From Arsenicicoccus sp. oral taxon 190 (GTDB lineage: Bacteria > Actinomycetota > Actinomycetes > Actinomycetales > Dermatophilaceae), in NCBI RefSeq assembly GCF_001189535.1, contig NZ_CP012070.1, positions 2,976,001 to 3,040,000 on the forward strand: a DNA stretch of 64,000 nt. The letters are read 5' to 3'. Under the pieces are notes generated by a model that had not been told where the DNA came from, did no database searches, and worked only from the letters and a program-made list of their open reading frames with translations. Positions 7,012 to 15,706 of this stretch are shown piece after piece; the stretch's first letter is position 1, and each line of letters opens with the position of its first letter. Both the position numbers and the translations under genes were made by a program.

Positions 7012-8436
7012 GTGTTCAGCACCCCTGAAGAGGTCCTGACGTTCATCAAGGACGAGGACGTCAAGTTCGTCGACATCAGGTTCTGCGACCTGCCGGGCGT
7101 CATGCAGCACTTCAACGTGCCGGCCGCGTCGCTGGACGAGGACTTCTTCACGGAGGGCCAGGCCTTCGACGGCTCCTCGATCCGTGGCTTCCAGGCGATC
7201 CACGAGTCCGACATGAAGCTGCTGCCGGACGTGCGCACCGCCTACCTGGACCCGTTCCGGGTGGAGAAGACCCTGATCATGAACTTCTCGATCGTGGACC
7301 CGTTCACGGACGAGCCCTACAGCCGTGACCCGCGCAACGTCGCCGCCAAGGCGGAGGCCTACCTGCAGTCGACGGGCATCGCGGACACCGCCTACTTCGG
7401 CGCGGAGGCGGAGTTCTACGTCTTCGACGACATCCGGTTCGCCTCGGAGGCCAAGGGCTCGTTCTACGCGATCGACTCGGTCGAGGCCGCGTGGAACTCC
7501 GGGCGTGACGAGGAGGGCGGCAACCGCGGCTACAAGACGGCGTTCAAGGGCGGCTACTTCCCGGTGCCGCCGGTGGACCACTTCGCCGACACCCGCGACA
7601 AGATCTGCCTCAACCTGGACCGGGTCGGCCTCGAGGTCGAGCGCAGCCACCACGAGGTGGGCACCGCGGGCCAGCAGGAGATCAACTACAGGTTCAACAC
7701 CCTGCTCCACTCCGGCGACGACATGATGAAGTTCAAGTACGTCGTCAAGAACACCGTGTGGGACGAGGGCAAGACGGCGACCTTCATGCCCAAGCCCATC
7801 TTCGGCGACAACGGCTCCGGCATGCACACGCACCAGTCGCTGTGGAAGGACGGCAAGCCGCTCTTCTACGACGAGCAGGGCTACGGGGGCCTGTCCGACC
7901 TGGCGCGCTGGTACATCGGCGGCCTGCTCAAGCACGCCCCGGCGCTGCTGGCGTTCACCAACCCGAGCGCCAACTCCTACCACCGCCTGGTGCCGGGCTT
8001 CGAGGCGCCGGTCAACCTGGTCTACTCGGCGCGCAACCGCTCGGCGTGCATCCGCATCCCGATCGCCGGCACGAGCCCCAAGGCCAAGCGCATCGAGTTC
8101 CGGATCCCGGACCCGTCGGCCAACCCCTACCTGGCGTTTGCCGCGCAGCTCATGGCCGGCCTCGACGGCATCAAGAACCGCATCGAGCCGCCGGAGCCGA
8201 TCGACAAGGACCTCTACGAGCTGCCCCCGGAGGAGCACGAGCAGATCGAGCAGGTGCCCTACACCCTCGAGGCGGTGCTGCAGGCGCTGGAGGAGGACCA
8301 CGAGTTCCTGCTCGAGGGCGACGTCTTCACCGAGGACCTGATCCGCACCTGGATCGACTGGAAGACCGCGAACGAGGTCGTGCCGCTGCGGCTGCGCCCC
8401 CACCCCTACGAGTTCGAGATGTACTTCTCCATCTGA
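7012..8436 (+). CDS. glnA: glutamine synthetase type I (GlnA)
   Basis: Makes glutamine from glutamate, ammonia and ATP; the dodecameric main ammonia-assimilating enzyme. The 474-residue length equals the family norm when the GTG at 7012 is used; GGAGG lies five bases before it, and the N-terminus MFSTPEEVLTFIKDE then aligns with relatives, unlike an in-frame ATG twelve bases earlier. Signature blocks are FDGSSIRGFQ, the ATP-binding KPIFGDNGSGMHTHQS and the Mn-binding HHEVGTAGQQEI. The DLYELPPEE segment (near 405) holds the tyrosine that GlnE adenylylates; glnE is at 17.9-20.9 kb. A GlnR box lies upstream and a strong terminator downstream. Confidence 0.97.
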   Translation: MFSTPEEVLTFIKDEDVKFVDIRFCDLPGVMQHFNVPAASLDEDFFTEGQAFDGSSIRGFQAIHESDMKLLPDVRTAYLDPFRVEKTLIMNFSIVDPFTDEPYSRDPRNVAAKAEAYLQSTGIADTAYFGAEAEFYVFDDIRFASEAKGSFYAIDSVEAAWNSGRDEEGGNRGYKTAFKGGYFPVPPVDHFADTRDKICLNLDRVGLEVERSHHEVGTAGQQEINYRFNTLLHSGDDMMKFKYVVKNTVWDEGKTATFMPKPIFGDNGSGMHTHQSLWKDGKPLFYDEQGYGGLSDLARWYIGGLLKHAPALLAFTNPSANSYHRLVPGFEAPVNLVYSARNRSACIRIPIAGTSPKAKRIEFRIPDPSANPYLAFAAQLMAGLDGIKNRIEPPEPIDKDLYELPPEEHEQIEQVPYTLEAVLQALEEDHEFLLEGDVFTEDLIRTWIDWKTANEVVPLRLRPHPYEFEMYFSI

Positions 8437-8443
8437 GCCGTCA

Positions 8444-8486
8444 CGCGAAGGCGTCCACCTGCTGGTTGCAGGTGGACGCCTTCGCG
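8444..8486. terminator. perfect 18-bp hairpin terminator after glnA
   Basis: An 18-base-pair perfect stem (CGCGAAGGCGTCCACCTG and its complement) encloses the seven-base loop CTGGTTG, eight bases after the glnA stop. The symmetry could act on either strand. Confidence 0.85.
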
Positions 8487-8512
8487 CTGGGTCGGGTGGC
8501 AGGATCAGCCGT

Positions 8513-9259
8513 ATGCCGACGCCCCCCGTCTCCCCCACCACCGTCGTGCGCGGCTCCGCCCGCACCGCCGCGGCGGGCCTGGCACTCGCCGGCCTCGGCG
8601 TCGCGGTCTCGCGGGGCTGGGCCCTGCTGGCGTCCCGGGGCCGGATCTTCTCGGCCGCCGAGGCGCCCGCGGTGGACGTGGCCGTCGTGCTCGGCGCCGG
8701 CGTACTGCCGGACGGGCGGCCGAGCACCTACCTCGCCTCGCGGCTGGACCGCGCGCTGGAGCTCCACCGCGCGGGCAGGGCCGCGGTCCTGGTCGTCTCG
8801 GGTGCGGTCGTCGGGGACGCTGACGAGCCCCGCGTGATGCGGCACTACCTCGAGCAGCGGGGCGTCGACCCGCGGCTCGTCGTCGAGGACCGCGAGGGCG
8901 TCGACACCTACGCCACCTGCCGTCGGGCACGCCAGGTCTACGGGCTGCGGCGGGTCGCGCTGGTCAGCCAGGCCTACCACCTGCCGCGGGCCCTCGGGAT
9001 CGCCCGCGCCACCGGCCTCGACGCGATCGGGGTGGCGGACCGGACCGTCCGGGACCACCCGGCGACCGACCCGGCGACCTGGGTCTACGGCGAGCTGCGG
9101 GAGTGGCTCGCGGGCGTCAAGGTGCTGGGCGACCTGGTGCGCCCCCGCCCCGAGGACGCGGACGCCCACGACCCGGCGGTGCGGCAGGCCCTCGACCACG
9201 CGAGCCGGGGGGCGGCATACGGCCACCCCGCCGACGAGGACCGCAGCCGCGCTGGATAG
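8513..9259 (+). CDS. YdcF/SanA-like DUF218 protein
   Basis: A 248-residue protein of the DUF218 superfamily. Visible motifs are VDVAVVLGAGVLPDGRPS (about residues 54-71), LVVSGAVVGDADEPRVM, the conserved acidic EDREGVDTYATCRRA (about 125-139) and LVSQAYHLPRAL. An N-terminal hydrophobic stretch (about 18-42) suggests a membrane anchor with the domain outside, as in SanA. SanA-type proteins affect envelope integrity in Enterobacteria, and related YdcF binds SAM; the role here is not known. CAGGAT lies seven bases before the ATG, resembling a weak leaderless promoter. The stop codon overlaps the -10 box of citC. Confidence 0.85.
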   Translation: MPTPPVSPTTVVRGSARTAAAGLALAGLGVAVSRGWALLASRGRIFSAAEAPAVDVAVVLGAGVLPDGRPSTYLASRLDRALELHRAGRAAVLVVSGAVVGDADEPRVMRHYLEQRGVDPRLVVEDREGVDTYATCRRARQVYGLRRVALVSQAYHLPRALGIARATGLDAIGVADRTVRDHPATDPATWVYGELREWLAGVKVLGDLVRPRPEDADAHDPAVRQALDHASRGAAYGHPADEDRSRAG

Positions 9260-9262
9260 TGT
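9257..9262 (+). promoter_or_regulatory. -10 box of the citrate lyase operon
   Basis: TAGTGT overlaps the TAG stop of the YdcF-like gene and ends seven bases before the citC GTG at 9270, so the operon may be read from a leaderless promoter. Read-through from the YdcF-like gene cannot be excluded. Confidence 0.4.
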
Positions 9263-9269
9263 CCACGAT

Positions 9270-10436
9270 GTGGATGACGACCTCGACATCATCTGCGTGG
9301 ACCCGACGGAGGACCCCGCGGCGGCCCGCCGCATCGCGGCGCTCCTCGCGAGCCAGGACCTCGAGATCGACGGCGGCGTCGAGGAGTTCGTGACCTTCCA
9401 GCACTACGGCCGGGTCCTTGCCTGCGCCGGGCTGCAGGGTCAGGTCGTCAAGTGCGTCGCGATCGACCCGAGCCTGCAGGGCCGGGAGGTGCTGCTGCCG
9501 CTGATGACGGAGATGACCTACCTGGCGCTGGACCACGGCGTCACGCACCTGTTCATCTACACCAAGCCGGAGTACCGCGAGCACTTCGAGGCGTGCGGCT
9601 ACCACCACCTGGCGACCGTGCCCGGGACGGTCACGCTGCTGGAGAACACCCCGCGCGGGCTGCTCGCGTGCTGCGAGGGGCTGGCCCACCTGCGCCGGTT
9701 GCGGGACCGCGTCGGGTCGGTGGTGCTCAACGCCAACCCCTTCACCCTCGGCCACCGCTACCTGCTGCAGCAGGCGGCGCACGACTGCGACGTGCTGCAC
9801 GTCTTCGTGGTGGCGGAGGAGAGCCGCACGTTCACCTTCGACGAGCGCTACCGTCTCGTGGCCGCCGGCGTCGCCGAGCTGCCCGAGCGGGACCACATCA
9901 TGGTGCACCGCGGCTCGCCCTACCTGGTGAGCAAGGCGACCTTCCCGAGCTACTTCCTCAAGGACTCCGGGGTCGTCGACCGCGCCGGCACCGGGCTGGA
10001 CCTGACGATCTTCCGCGAGCACATCGCCCCGTCCCTCGGGATCACCCACCGCTACGTCGGCAGCGAACCCTTCTGCCCCGTCACCCGCGCCTACAACGCC
10101 GACATGCACCGGTGGCTCGAGGACGCGCCGCTGGCCGCGCCGCCCGTCGAGGTGCGCGAGATCCCCCGCCTCGAGCGCGGCGGCGTGCCGATCTCGGCAT
10201 CGGAGGTGCGGCGGCGGTTCGCCAACAAGGACCTCGTCGCGCTGGCCGGGCTGGTCCCCGCCCCGACCCTCGCGCTGCTCACCGCCAAGATCCAGGCCGC
10301 CACCCCGACGAGCACCACGCCGACGAGCCAGACCAGCACGGCCAGCACGGCCGGCACGGCCAGCACGCCCAGCCTCACTCCCCCGACCCACGCCGACGAC
10401 CCGCGACCCGCCCTGGTCCCGGCCGCCGTCGGCTAG
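9270..10436 (+). CDS. citC: [citrate (pro-3S)-lyase] ligase CitC
   Basis: Activates citrate lyase by acetylating the thiol of the prosthetic group on the acyl carrier subunit, using ATP and acetate. The 388-residue protein has an N-terminal GNAT-like domain (about 1-125, with LFIYTKPEYREHFEACGY) and a C-terminal nucleotidyltransferase domain (about 140-335) with the signature NANPFTLGHRYLLQQA and the ISASEVRRRF motif. A Thr/Ser/Ala-rich tail of about 50 residues after 338 is not part of the normal family and has tandem repeats. It opens the operon citC-citD-citE-citF-citX-citG; a GTG start directly follows the preceding gene. Confidence 0.93.
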   Translation: MDDDLDIICVDPTEDPAAARRIAALLASQDLEIDGGVEEFVTFQHYGRVLACAGLQGQVVKCVAIDPSLQGREVLLPLMTEMTYLALDHGVTHLFIYTKPEYREHFEACGYHHLATVPGTVTLLENTPRGLLACCEGLAHLRRLRDRVGSVVLNANPFTLGHRYLLQQAAHDCDVLHVFVVAEESRTFTFDERYRLVAAGVAELPERDHIMVHRGSPYLVSKATFPSYFLKDSGVVDRAGTGLDLTIFREHIAPSLGITHRYVGSEPFCPVTRAYNADMHRWLEDAPLAAPPVEVREIPRLERGGVPISASEVRRRFANKDLVALAGLVPAPTLALLTAKIQAATPTSTTPTSQTSTASTAGTASTPSLTPPTHADDPRPALVPAAVG

Positions 10437-10462
10437 CCCCACCGACGACGAGGAGGTCGTCC

Positions 10463-10822
10463 ATGCGCATCGTCCACGAAGCCATCGCGGGCACGCTCGA
10501 GAGCAGCGACGTCATGGTCACGGTGCTGCCCCCGCCGGGCCGGCAGGCGGAGGAGTCGCCAGGCCGACAGGCGGAGGTGTCGCCCGAGGAGCCGGAGACC
10601 CTGGACGTGATCGTGACGAGCGCCGTGATGGCGCAGTTCGGCCACCAGATCCGCGCCGTGGTCGACGAGGTCCTCGCGGCCCTCGAGGTCACCGCCGGCC
10701 AGGTGGTCGTCGACGACAAGGGCGCCCTCGACTGGGCGATCCGGGCCCGGCTGCAGGCCGCGCTGCTGCGCGCCTGCGACGCCGACCCCGACTGGGCCGC
10801 GCTCGCGGAGGCCCGGGCATGA
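10463..10822 (+). CDS. citD: citrate lyase acyl carrier protein (gamma chain) CitD
   Basis: Small carrier subunit of citrate lyase; its serine carries the phosphoribosyl-dephospho-CoA arm on which acetyl and citryl groups ride. The 119-residue protein has the conserved N-terminus IVHEAIAGTLESSDVMV (the serine of the SSD motif is the attachment site) and C-terminal VVDDKGALDWAIRARLQAALLRA. It is about 20 residues longer than usual because of an insertion near residues 28-46 containing a direct repeat (PGRQAEESPGRQAEVSP). GAGGAGG precedes the ATG. Its stop overlaps the citE start by four bases (ATGA), so the two are translationally coupled. Confidence 0.92.
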   Translation: MRIVHEAIAGTLESSDVMVTVLPPPGRQAEESPGRQAEVSPEEPETLDVIVTSAVMAQFGHQIRAVVDEVLAALEVTAGQVVVDDKGALDWAIRARLQAALLRACDADPDWAALAEARA

Positions 10823-11727
10823 TCACCGACGCCACGATGCGCGAGCCGGGGACGCTCCCCCACCGCTCGATGCTCTTCGTCCCCGGGTCCAACGCGTCGA
10901 TGCTCACGACCGCCTACGTCTACGGCGCGGACGCGATCATGTTCGACCTCGAGGACGCGGTCGCGCTGCGCGAGAAGGACTCCGCGCGCCTCATGGTCTT
11001 CCACGCCCTCGGCTCCCCCGCCTACCAGGGCACCGACACCGTGGTGCGGATCAACCCGCTCGACACCCCCTACGGCCGAGCCGACCTGGAGGCGTCCGTC
11101 CGGGCCGGGGCCGGCACGATCCGGCTGCCCAAGACGGAGTCCGCCGACGACATACGGCGTCTGGAGCACGAGGTCGAGGCCATCGAGCGCGACTGCGGCC
11201 GGGAGGTCGGGTCCACCCGGCTGATGGCGGCCGTCGAGTCCGCCGGCGGCGTCGTCAACGCCGTCGAGATCGCGACGGCCAGCCCTCGGATGGTGTCCAT
11301 CGCCCTCGCCGGCTTCGACTACGTCATCGACCTGCGCACCACCCGGTCGCCGGAGGGCACCGAACTGTTCTACGCCCGCTGCGCCGTGCTCCACGCCGCC
11401 CGGGTGGCCCGCATCGCGGCCTACGACGTCGTCTGGTCCGACGTCAACGACGAGGCCGGATTCCTCGCGGAGGTCGAGCTGGTCAAGCGGCTCGGTTTCG
11501 ACGGTAAGTCCCTCGTCAACCCGCGGCAGATCCCCCTGCTGCACAACGCCTACGCCCCGACCGAGGACGAGCTGGCCCATGCCCGCCTGGTCGTGTCCGC
11601 CGCCGAGAAGGCCGCCCGCGACGGCCTCGGCGTCGTCTCCCTCGGCGGCAAGATGATCGACGCGCCGATCATCGCCGCCGCCCGCCGCACCATCGCCTTC
11701 GCGGACGCCTCCGGCGTCCGCCGCTAG
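10819..11727 (+). CDS. citE: citrate lyase beta chain CitE
   Basis: Cleaves the citryl thioester on CitD into oxaloacetate and acetyl-CitD, in a Mg-dependent TIM-barrel of the HpcH/HpaI/CitE superfamily. The 302-residue sequence has RSMLFVPGSNASML near the start, FDLEDAV with the metal-binding acidic pair, VVRINPLDTPYG, the RLMAAVESAGGVVNA block (metal-binding Glu) and GFDGKSLVNPRQI. Unlike stand-alone citE-like genes of many actinobacteria, which are not citrate lyase, this one sits between citD and citF, so a true beta subunit is well supported. Confidence 0.94.
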   Translation: MITDATMREPGTLPHRSMLFVPGSNASMLTTAYVYGADAIMFDLEDAVALREKDSARLMVFHALGSPAYQGTDTVVRINPLDTPYGRADLEASVRAGAGTIRLPKTESADDIRRLEHEVEAIERDCGREVGSTRLMAAVESAGGVVNAVEIATASPRMVSIALAGFDYVIDLRTTRSPEGTELFYARCAVLHAARVARIAAYDVVWSDVNDEAGFLAEVELVKRLGFDGKSLVNPRQIPLLHNAYAPTEDELAHARLVVSAAEKAARDGLGVVSLGGKMIDAPIIAAARRTIAFADASGVRR

Positions 11728-11736
11728 GAGCTCACG

Positions 11737-13251
11737 ATGACCGTCCCGTCCCGCGTCTCCGGCAGCGAGGTCCCCGGTCTGCGCCCGTATGCCGGGTGGT
11801 CGGCCGCCACTCCCCACCTGGTCGACGGCGGCCCCAGGCTGGGTCGCAAGGTGCGGTCCTCGCTGGAGGAGGCGATCGAGCGCAGCGGCCTGCGCGACGG
11901 CATGACCATCTCCTTCCACCACCACTTCCGCGAGGGCGACAAGTCGATCAACCGCGTGGTGGACACGGTGGCGCGCATGGGCTTTCGCGACCTCACGCTC
12001 GCCAGCTCCTCGCTCAACCGCTGCCACGCACCCCTCGTGGAGCACATCCGCGCCGGCGTCATCACCCGCATCTTCACCAGCGGGATGCGCGGCGAGCTGG
12101 CCCGGCAGGTCAGCGCCGGCCTGCTCGAGCACCCCGTCACGGTCCACAGCCACGGCGGGCGGGCCGCGCTCATCGACTCCGGCGAGCTGCACCTGGACGT
12201 GGCCTTCCTCGGCGTCTCGGCCTGCGACCCCATGGGCAACGCCAACGGCGTCACCGGGCGGTCCCACTGCGGCTCGCTCGGCTACGCGATGGTCGACGCG
12301 CAGCACGCCGACCAGGTGGTGATGCTCACCGAGGAGCTCGTCCCCTACCCCAGCACCCCCGCCTCGATCAGCCAGGACCAGGTCGACCACGTGGTGCTCG
12401 TCGACGAGGTCGGCGACCCGTCCAAGATCGCGGTCGGCGCGGCCCGCCTGACCCAGGACCCCAAGGAGCTGCTGATCGCCCGCTACGCCGCGGACGTGAT
12501 CGAGCACTCCGGCTACTTCGAGGAGGGCTTCGCGCTGCAGACCGGGTCGGGCGCGAGCGCGACGGCCGTCACGCAGTTCCTCGGGCCGCGCATGGAGCGT
12601 AAGGGGATCCGCGCCGGGTGGGCCCTGGGCGGGATCACCGGCGGCATCGTCGACCTGCACCGTCGCGGCCTGGTCGGCCGGGTCCTGGACGTGCAGGACT
12701 TCGACACCGTCGCCGTCGAGTCCCTCGCGAGCGACCCGGGACACGTCGAGATCAGCGCCAACGAGTACGCCAACCCCCTGTCCAAGGGCGCCTGCTCCGA
12801 CGGCCTCGACGTCGTCATCCTCTCGGCCCTGGAGGTCGACCGGGAGATGAACGTCAACGTCATCACCGGGTCCGACGGCCTGATGATGGGCGCCTCCGGC
12901 GGGCACTGCGACGTGGCGGCCGGCGCCAACCTGCCCATCGTCGTCGCGCCGCTGATCCGCTCCCGGATCCCCACCGTCGTCGATCGGGTCACCACCCTGG
13001 TGACCCCCGGCGAGACCATCGGGGTGCTCGTCACCGACCACGGCATCGCCGTCAACCCCGCCCGGCCCGAGCTCGCCGAGCGGCTGCGCGGCGCGGGGCT
13101 GCCGGTCACCACCATGGACGAGCTCTACGACCGGGCCGTCGCGCTCACCGGCGTCCCCCGGCCCATCGAGCGCACCGACACCGTGGTCGGCGTCGTCCGC
13201 TACCGCGACGGGAGCGTGATCGACGTGGTCCGCCAGGTGGTGCCGTCGTGA
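11737..13251 (+). CDS. citF: citrate lyase alpha chain CitF (citrate CoA-transferase)
   Basis: Exchanges citrate for acetate on the CitD thioester, forming citryl-CitD and free acetate. At 504 residues it is full length for the family. It contains SFHHHFREGDKSINRVVDT near residue 55, a GVSACDPMGNANG block, and the GASGGHCDVAAGANLPIVVAPL and GVLVTDHGIAVNPARPEL motifs of CoA-transferase type enzymes. It begins nine bases after citE with GGAG upstream, and its stop overlaps the GTG of citX by four bases. Confidence 0.95.
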   Translation: MTVPSRVSGSEVPGLRPYAGWSAATPHLVDGGPRLGRKVRSSLEEAIERSGLRDGMTISFHHHFREGDKSINRVVDTVARMGFRDLTLASSSLNRCHAPLVEHIRAGVITRIFTSGMRGELARQVSAGLLEHPVTVHSHGGRAALIDSGELHLDVAFLGVSACDPMGNANGVTGRSHCGSLGYAMVDAQHADQVVMLTEELVPYPSTPASISQDQVDHVVLVDEVGDPSKIAVGAARLTQDPKELLIARYAADVIEHSGYFEEGFALQTGSGASATAVTQFLGPRMERKGIRAGWALGGITGGIVDLHRRGLVGRVLDVQDFDTVAVESLASDPGHVEISANEYANPLSKGACSDGLDVVILSALEVDREMNVNVITGSDGLMMGASGGHCDVAAGANLPIVVAPLIRSRIPTVVDRVTTLVTPGETIGVLVTDHGIAVNPARPELAERLRGAGLPVTTMDELYDRAVALTGVPRPIERTDTVVGVVRYRDGSVIDVVRQVVPS

Positions 13252-13823
13252 CCCGGACCGCGCCGGTCGGCGTGCCCAGCGGCGTGCCCGGCGGCGTGGC
13301 CGGCGGCGTGCCCGTCGCGCCGCACCAGCTCCTGGACGCCCGCGACCGCCGCGTCGCGCGCCGCCGGGCCCTGCAGGCCGCCCACCCCGGCCCGGGCGTC
13401 ACGGTGGTGGCGGTGACGCTCGTCGTCCCGGGCCCCGTCAAGACCTCACCCACCCTCGAGGCGGTGCGCGACGACGGCGTCAGGGGCGTCATACGGGTCT
13501 GTGCGCTGCACCGCTGGCGGGTCCTCGCCCGGGCGGCCGAGGACGCTCCCAGCGGCCCGGAGGCACTCCTCGCCGTGGCCGCCCGCGCCGGGGAGCTCAA
13601 GCAGGCGCTGGTGCACCTCGAGGACCACCATCCGATCGGCCGGCTGTGGGACCTCGACGTCTTCGCCGGCAATGCCCCGCTGGGCCGCGCCGACCTGGGT
13701 CTCGGGCCGCGCCGGTGCCTGGTCTGCGAGCAGCCCGCCCACGCGTGCGCGCGCTCCCGCGCCCACCCCCTCGACCAGCTCACGACCGCCGTGGAGGTCC
13801 TCGGTGCCCGACGTCAGCCCTGA
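13248..13823 (+). CDS. citX: holo-citrate lyase synthase CitX
   Basis: Transfers the phosphoribosyl-dephospho-CoA group, made by CitG, onto apo-CitD. The 191-residue protein shows LLDARDRRVARRRAL, a central block (about 50-115) ending in ALVHLEDHHPIGRLWDLDVF and the family signature LGRADLGLGPRRCLVCEQPAHACARSRAH. The N-terminus has an extra low-complexity run of Gly-Val-Pro repeats (residues about 6-26). The GTG start overlaps the citF stop (GTGA). citG starts inside its 3' end, a 20-base overlap. Confidence 0.92.
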   Translation: MTRTAPVGVPSGVPGGVAGGVPVAPHQLLDARDRRVARRRALQAAHPGPGVTVVAVTLVVPGPVKTSPTLEAVRDDGVRGVIRVCALHRWRVLARAAEDAPSGPEALLAVAARAGELKQALVHLEDHHPIGRLWDLDVFAGNAPLGRADLGLGPRRCLVCEQPAHACARSRAHPLDQLTTAVEVLGARRQP

Positions 13824-14727
13824 CACCCTGCCCACGCCCGTCCTGCCCGGACGGTCGACGCGCGTGGTGACGGCCCTGCACGACCGGCGGCAGGCCGAGC
13901 ACCTCGCCGACCTGGCCGAGCGCGCCCTTCTCGCCGAGGTGGAGCTCAGCCCCAAGCCCGGCCTGGTCGACCCGCTCTCGTGCGGGGCGCACGACGACAT
14001 GGACGTGCACACCTTCCTCGCGAGCATCGCCGCGATGCGGCCGTGGTTCCCCGTCTTCCACGAGACCGGGCGCGCGGGCCACCGGGACGGGCGTCGCGCC
14101 TTCGTGGCGCGGCTGCGCGGGCCCGGGCAGGCGTGCGAGGACGCGATGTTCGCGGCGACCGGCGGGGTCAACACGCACAAGGGGGCGGTGTTCGCGTTCG
14201 GGCTGCTGCTGGGGTGCGCGGGCCGGCTGTCCGCCGCCGGCGAACCCGTCACCGTCGCGTCCCTCAGCCACATGACCGCCCGGATGGCGAGCACCATCGT
14301 GGGCCAGGAGCTCGGGCACCTCGGCCGGCCCCGGACCTACGGCGAGCGTGCCTACGCCGACCACGGGCTGACCGGGGCGCGCGGGGAGGCGGCCAGCGGA
14401 TACCGGTCCGTCGTGGACGTCGCCCTGCCGGCCTACCACCAGGTGCTGGCGCGCACCGGCCGCGAGGACCTCGCGCTGCTGCAGGCCCTGCTCGAGCTCA
14501 TGGCGGGCACCGACGACACCACCCTGGTCAAGACCGGGTCGCTGCAGGGGATGCGCCACGTGCAGGCCCGAGCCCGGGAGCTGCTGCAGGTGGGCGGCGC
14601 GCTGGCGCCCGACATCACCGCGCGCGTGGTGGCGCTGGACGAGGACCTGTCGGCGCGGCAGCTCAGCCCGGGAGGCTGCGCCGACCTGCTCGCCGTGACG
14701 GCCTTCTTCGCCCGGCTCGACCGCTAG
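13804..14727 (+). CDS. citG: triphosphoribosyl-dephospho-CoA synthase CitG
   Basis: Builds the citrate lyase prosthetic group precursor from dephospho-CoA and ATP. The 307-residue protein has the family landmarks ALLAEVELSPKPGLVDPLSCGAHDDMD (about 38-65), TGGVNTHKGAVFAFGLLLG and TDDTTLVKTGSLQGMRHVQ. The GTG at 13804, preceded by GGAGG, lies inside the end of citX, so translation is coupled. This gene closes the operon: subunits, ligase and both cofactor enzymes are present, while no citrate carrier, oxaloacetate decarboxylase or CitA/CitB regulator lies in the window. Its stop codon is part of a TAGGCT box that could drive the next gene. Confidence 0.93.
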   Translation: MPDVSPDTLPTPVLPGRSTRVVTALHDRRQAEHLADLAERALLAEVELSPKPGLVDPLSCGAHDDMDVHTFLASIAAMRPWFPVFHETGRAGHRDGRRAFVARLRGPGQACEDAMFAATGGVNTHKGAVFAFGLLLGCAGRLSAAGEPVTVASLSHMTARMASTIVGQELGHLGRPRTYGERAYADHGLTGARGEAASGYRSVVDVALPAYHQVLARTGREDLALLQALLELMAGTDDTTLVKTGSLQGMRHVQARARELLQVGGALAPDITARVVALDEDLSARQLSPGGCADLLAVTAFFARLDR

Positions 14728-14763
14728 GCTGCCCGCGTCCGTCGCCCCACCCCGGGAGGCCCC

Positions 14764-15627
14764 GTGAGCGTCGTCCTGCTGGTCAACCCGGCCTCCGCCC
14801 GGGGGCGTCACCCGCGCCTCGTCGCGCGGGTCGCGACCGCCCTCGACGGCCCGTATGCCGCCCCCACCGTCATCCGCAGCCGCTCCCTCGCCGAGGTCAC
14901 CGACCTCACCGCGGCAGCAGCACCCGGCCAGGTCGTGGTCGTGCTGGGCGGCGACGGCACGCTGCACGCCGCCGCCGCGGGAGCCGCACGCTCCGGCGCG
15001 GTGATCGCCCCGCTCCCCGGCGGCAGCGGCAACGACCTGTGCCGTCACCTGCGAGTCCCGCTGCACCCGGTGCAGGCGGCCCGCGCCGTGTCCGGGTGGC
15101 GGCAGCGCCCGATCGACCTCGGCCTGGTCGGCGACCGGGAGTTCCTCACCATCGCGGCGCTCGGCTTCACCGCGCGGATCAACGCCGCCGCCAACCGGGC
15201 GCACCGCCGGGGTCCCTGGATCTACGTCCTCGCGGCCCTCGCCCTGCTGCTGCGCGCCCGCCCCGACCCGGTGACGCTGCGGCTCGACGGGGTGCCTCAT
15301 GACGCGTCCGCCTGGCTCGTCGCGGTCGCGGGCACGCGCTGCCAGGGCGGGGGCATCACGACTGCCCCGCTGGCCGTCGTCGACGACGGCGTGCTGGACG
15401 TCATGGTCTACCGGGCGCGCACCTGGCCGGGCTTCGTCGGGACCCTGCTGGCCACGCTGGTACGACGCCAGGTGGGGCTCCCCGGCGTATGGCGCGCCCG
15501 GGCCCGCCTCGTGGAGGTCTCCTCCCCGGTGCCGCTGGACTGCTACGCCGACGGCGAGCTGCTCGCGACCACGCCCTGCCGCATCAGCCTGCGGCCCGGG
15601 GCCGTGCGGGTCCTCGCGCCGCGCTGA
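14764..15627 (+). CDS. diacylglycerol/sphingosine kinase-like lipid kinase
   Basis: A 287-residue protein of the DAGK catalytic family (YegS/DgkB type). It has LLVNPASARGRH at the N-terminus, the nucleotide-binding GGDGTLHAAAAG (about 62-73) and PLPGGSGNDLCRHLRVP (about 88-104), and a C-terminal beta domain ending in YADGELLATTPCRISLRPGAVRVLAP. Such enzymes phosphorylate diacylglycerol or related lipids at the inner membrane face; the substrate cannot be fixed from sequence. GGGAGG precedes the GTG start. It follows citG by 36 bases, with TAGGCT overlapping the citG stop as a likely separate promoter. Confidence 0.85.
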   Translation: MSVVLLVNPASARGRHPRLVARVATALDGPYAAPTVIRSRSLAEVTDLTAAAAPGQVVVVLGGDGTLHAAAAGAARSGAVIAPLPGGSGNDLCRHLRVPLHPVQAARAVSGWRQRPIDLGLVGDREFLTIAALGFTARINAAANRAHRRGPWIYVLAALALLLRARPDPVTLRLDGVPHDASAWLVAVAGTRCQGGGITTAPLAVVDDGVLDVMVYRARTWPGFVGTLLATLVRRQVGLPGVWRARARLVEVSSPVPLDCYADGELLATTPCRISLRPGAVRVLAPR

Positions 15628-15657
15628 CCGAGCGCGACGCCCCGCGCTGACCCAGCG

Positions 15658-15693
15658 CGACGCCCCCGCCGGCGAGGCCGGGCGGGGGCGTCG
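15658..15693. terminator. hairpin between convergent genes
   Basis: A ten-base-pair stem (CGACGCCCCC with GGGGGCGTCG) closes a GC-rich loop between the lipid kinase gene and the convergent PhoX gene. Just before it, a 23-base segment around CGCGCTGACCGAGCGCGAC is duplicated in tandem with one change. Confidence 0.6.
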
Positions 15694-15706
15694 GCATACG
15701 GGCTGG

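Noticed and set aside
15620..15667. Tandem 23-base duplication after the lipid kinase gene
   Set aside because: A single short duplication next to a terminator; nothing suggests a function beyond slippage.
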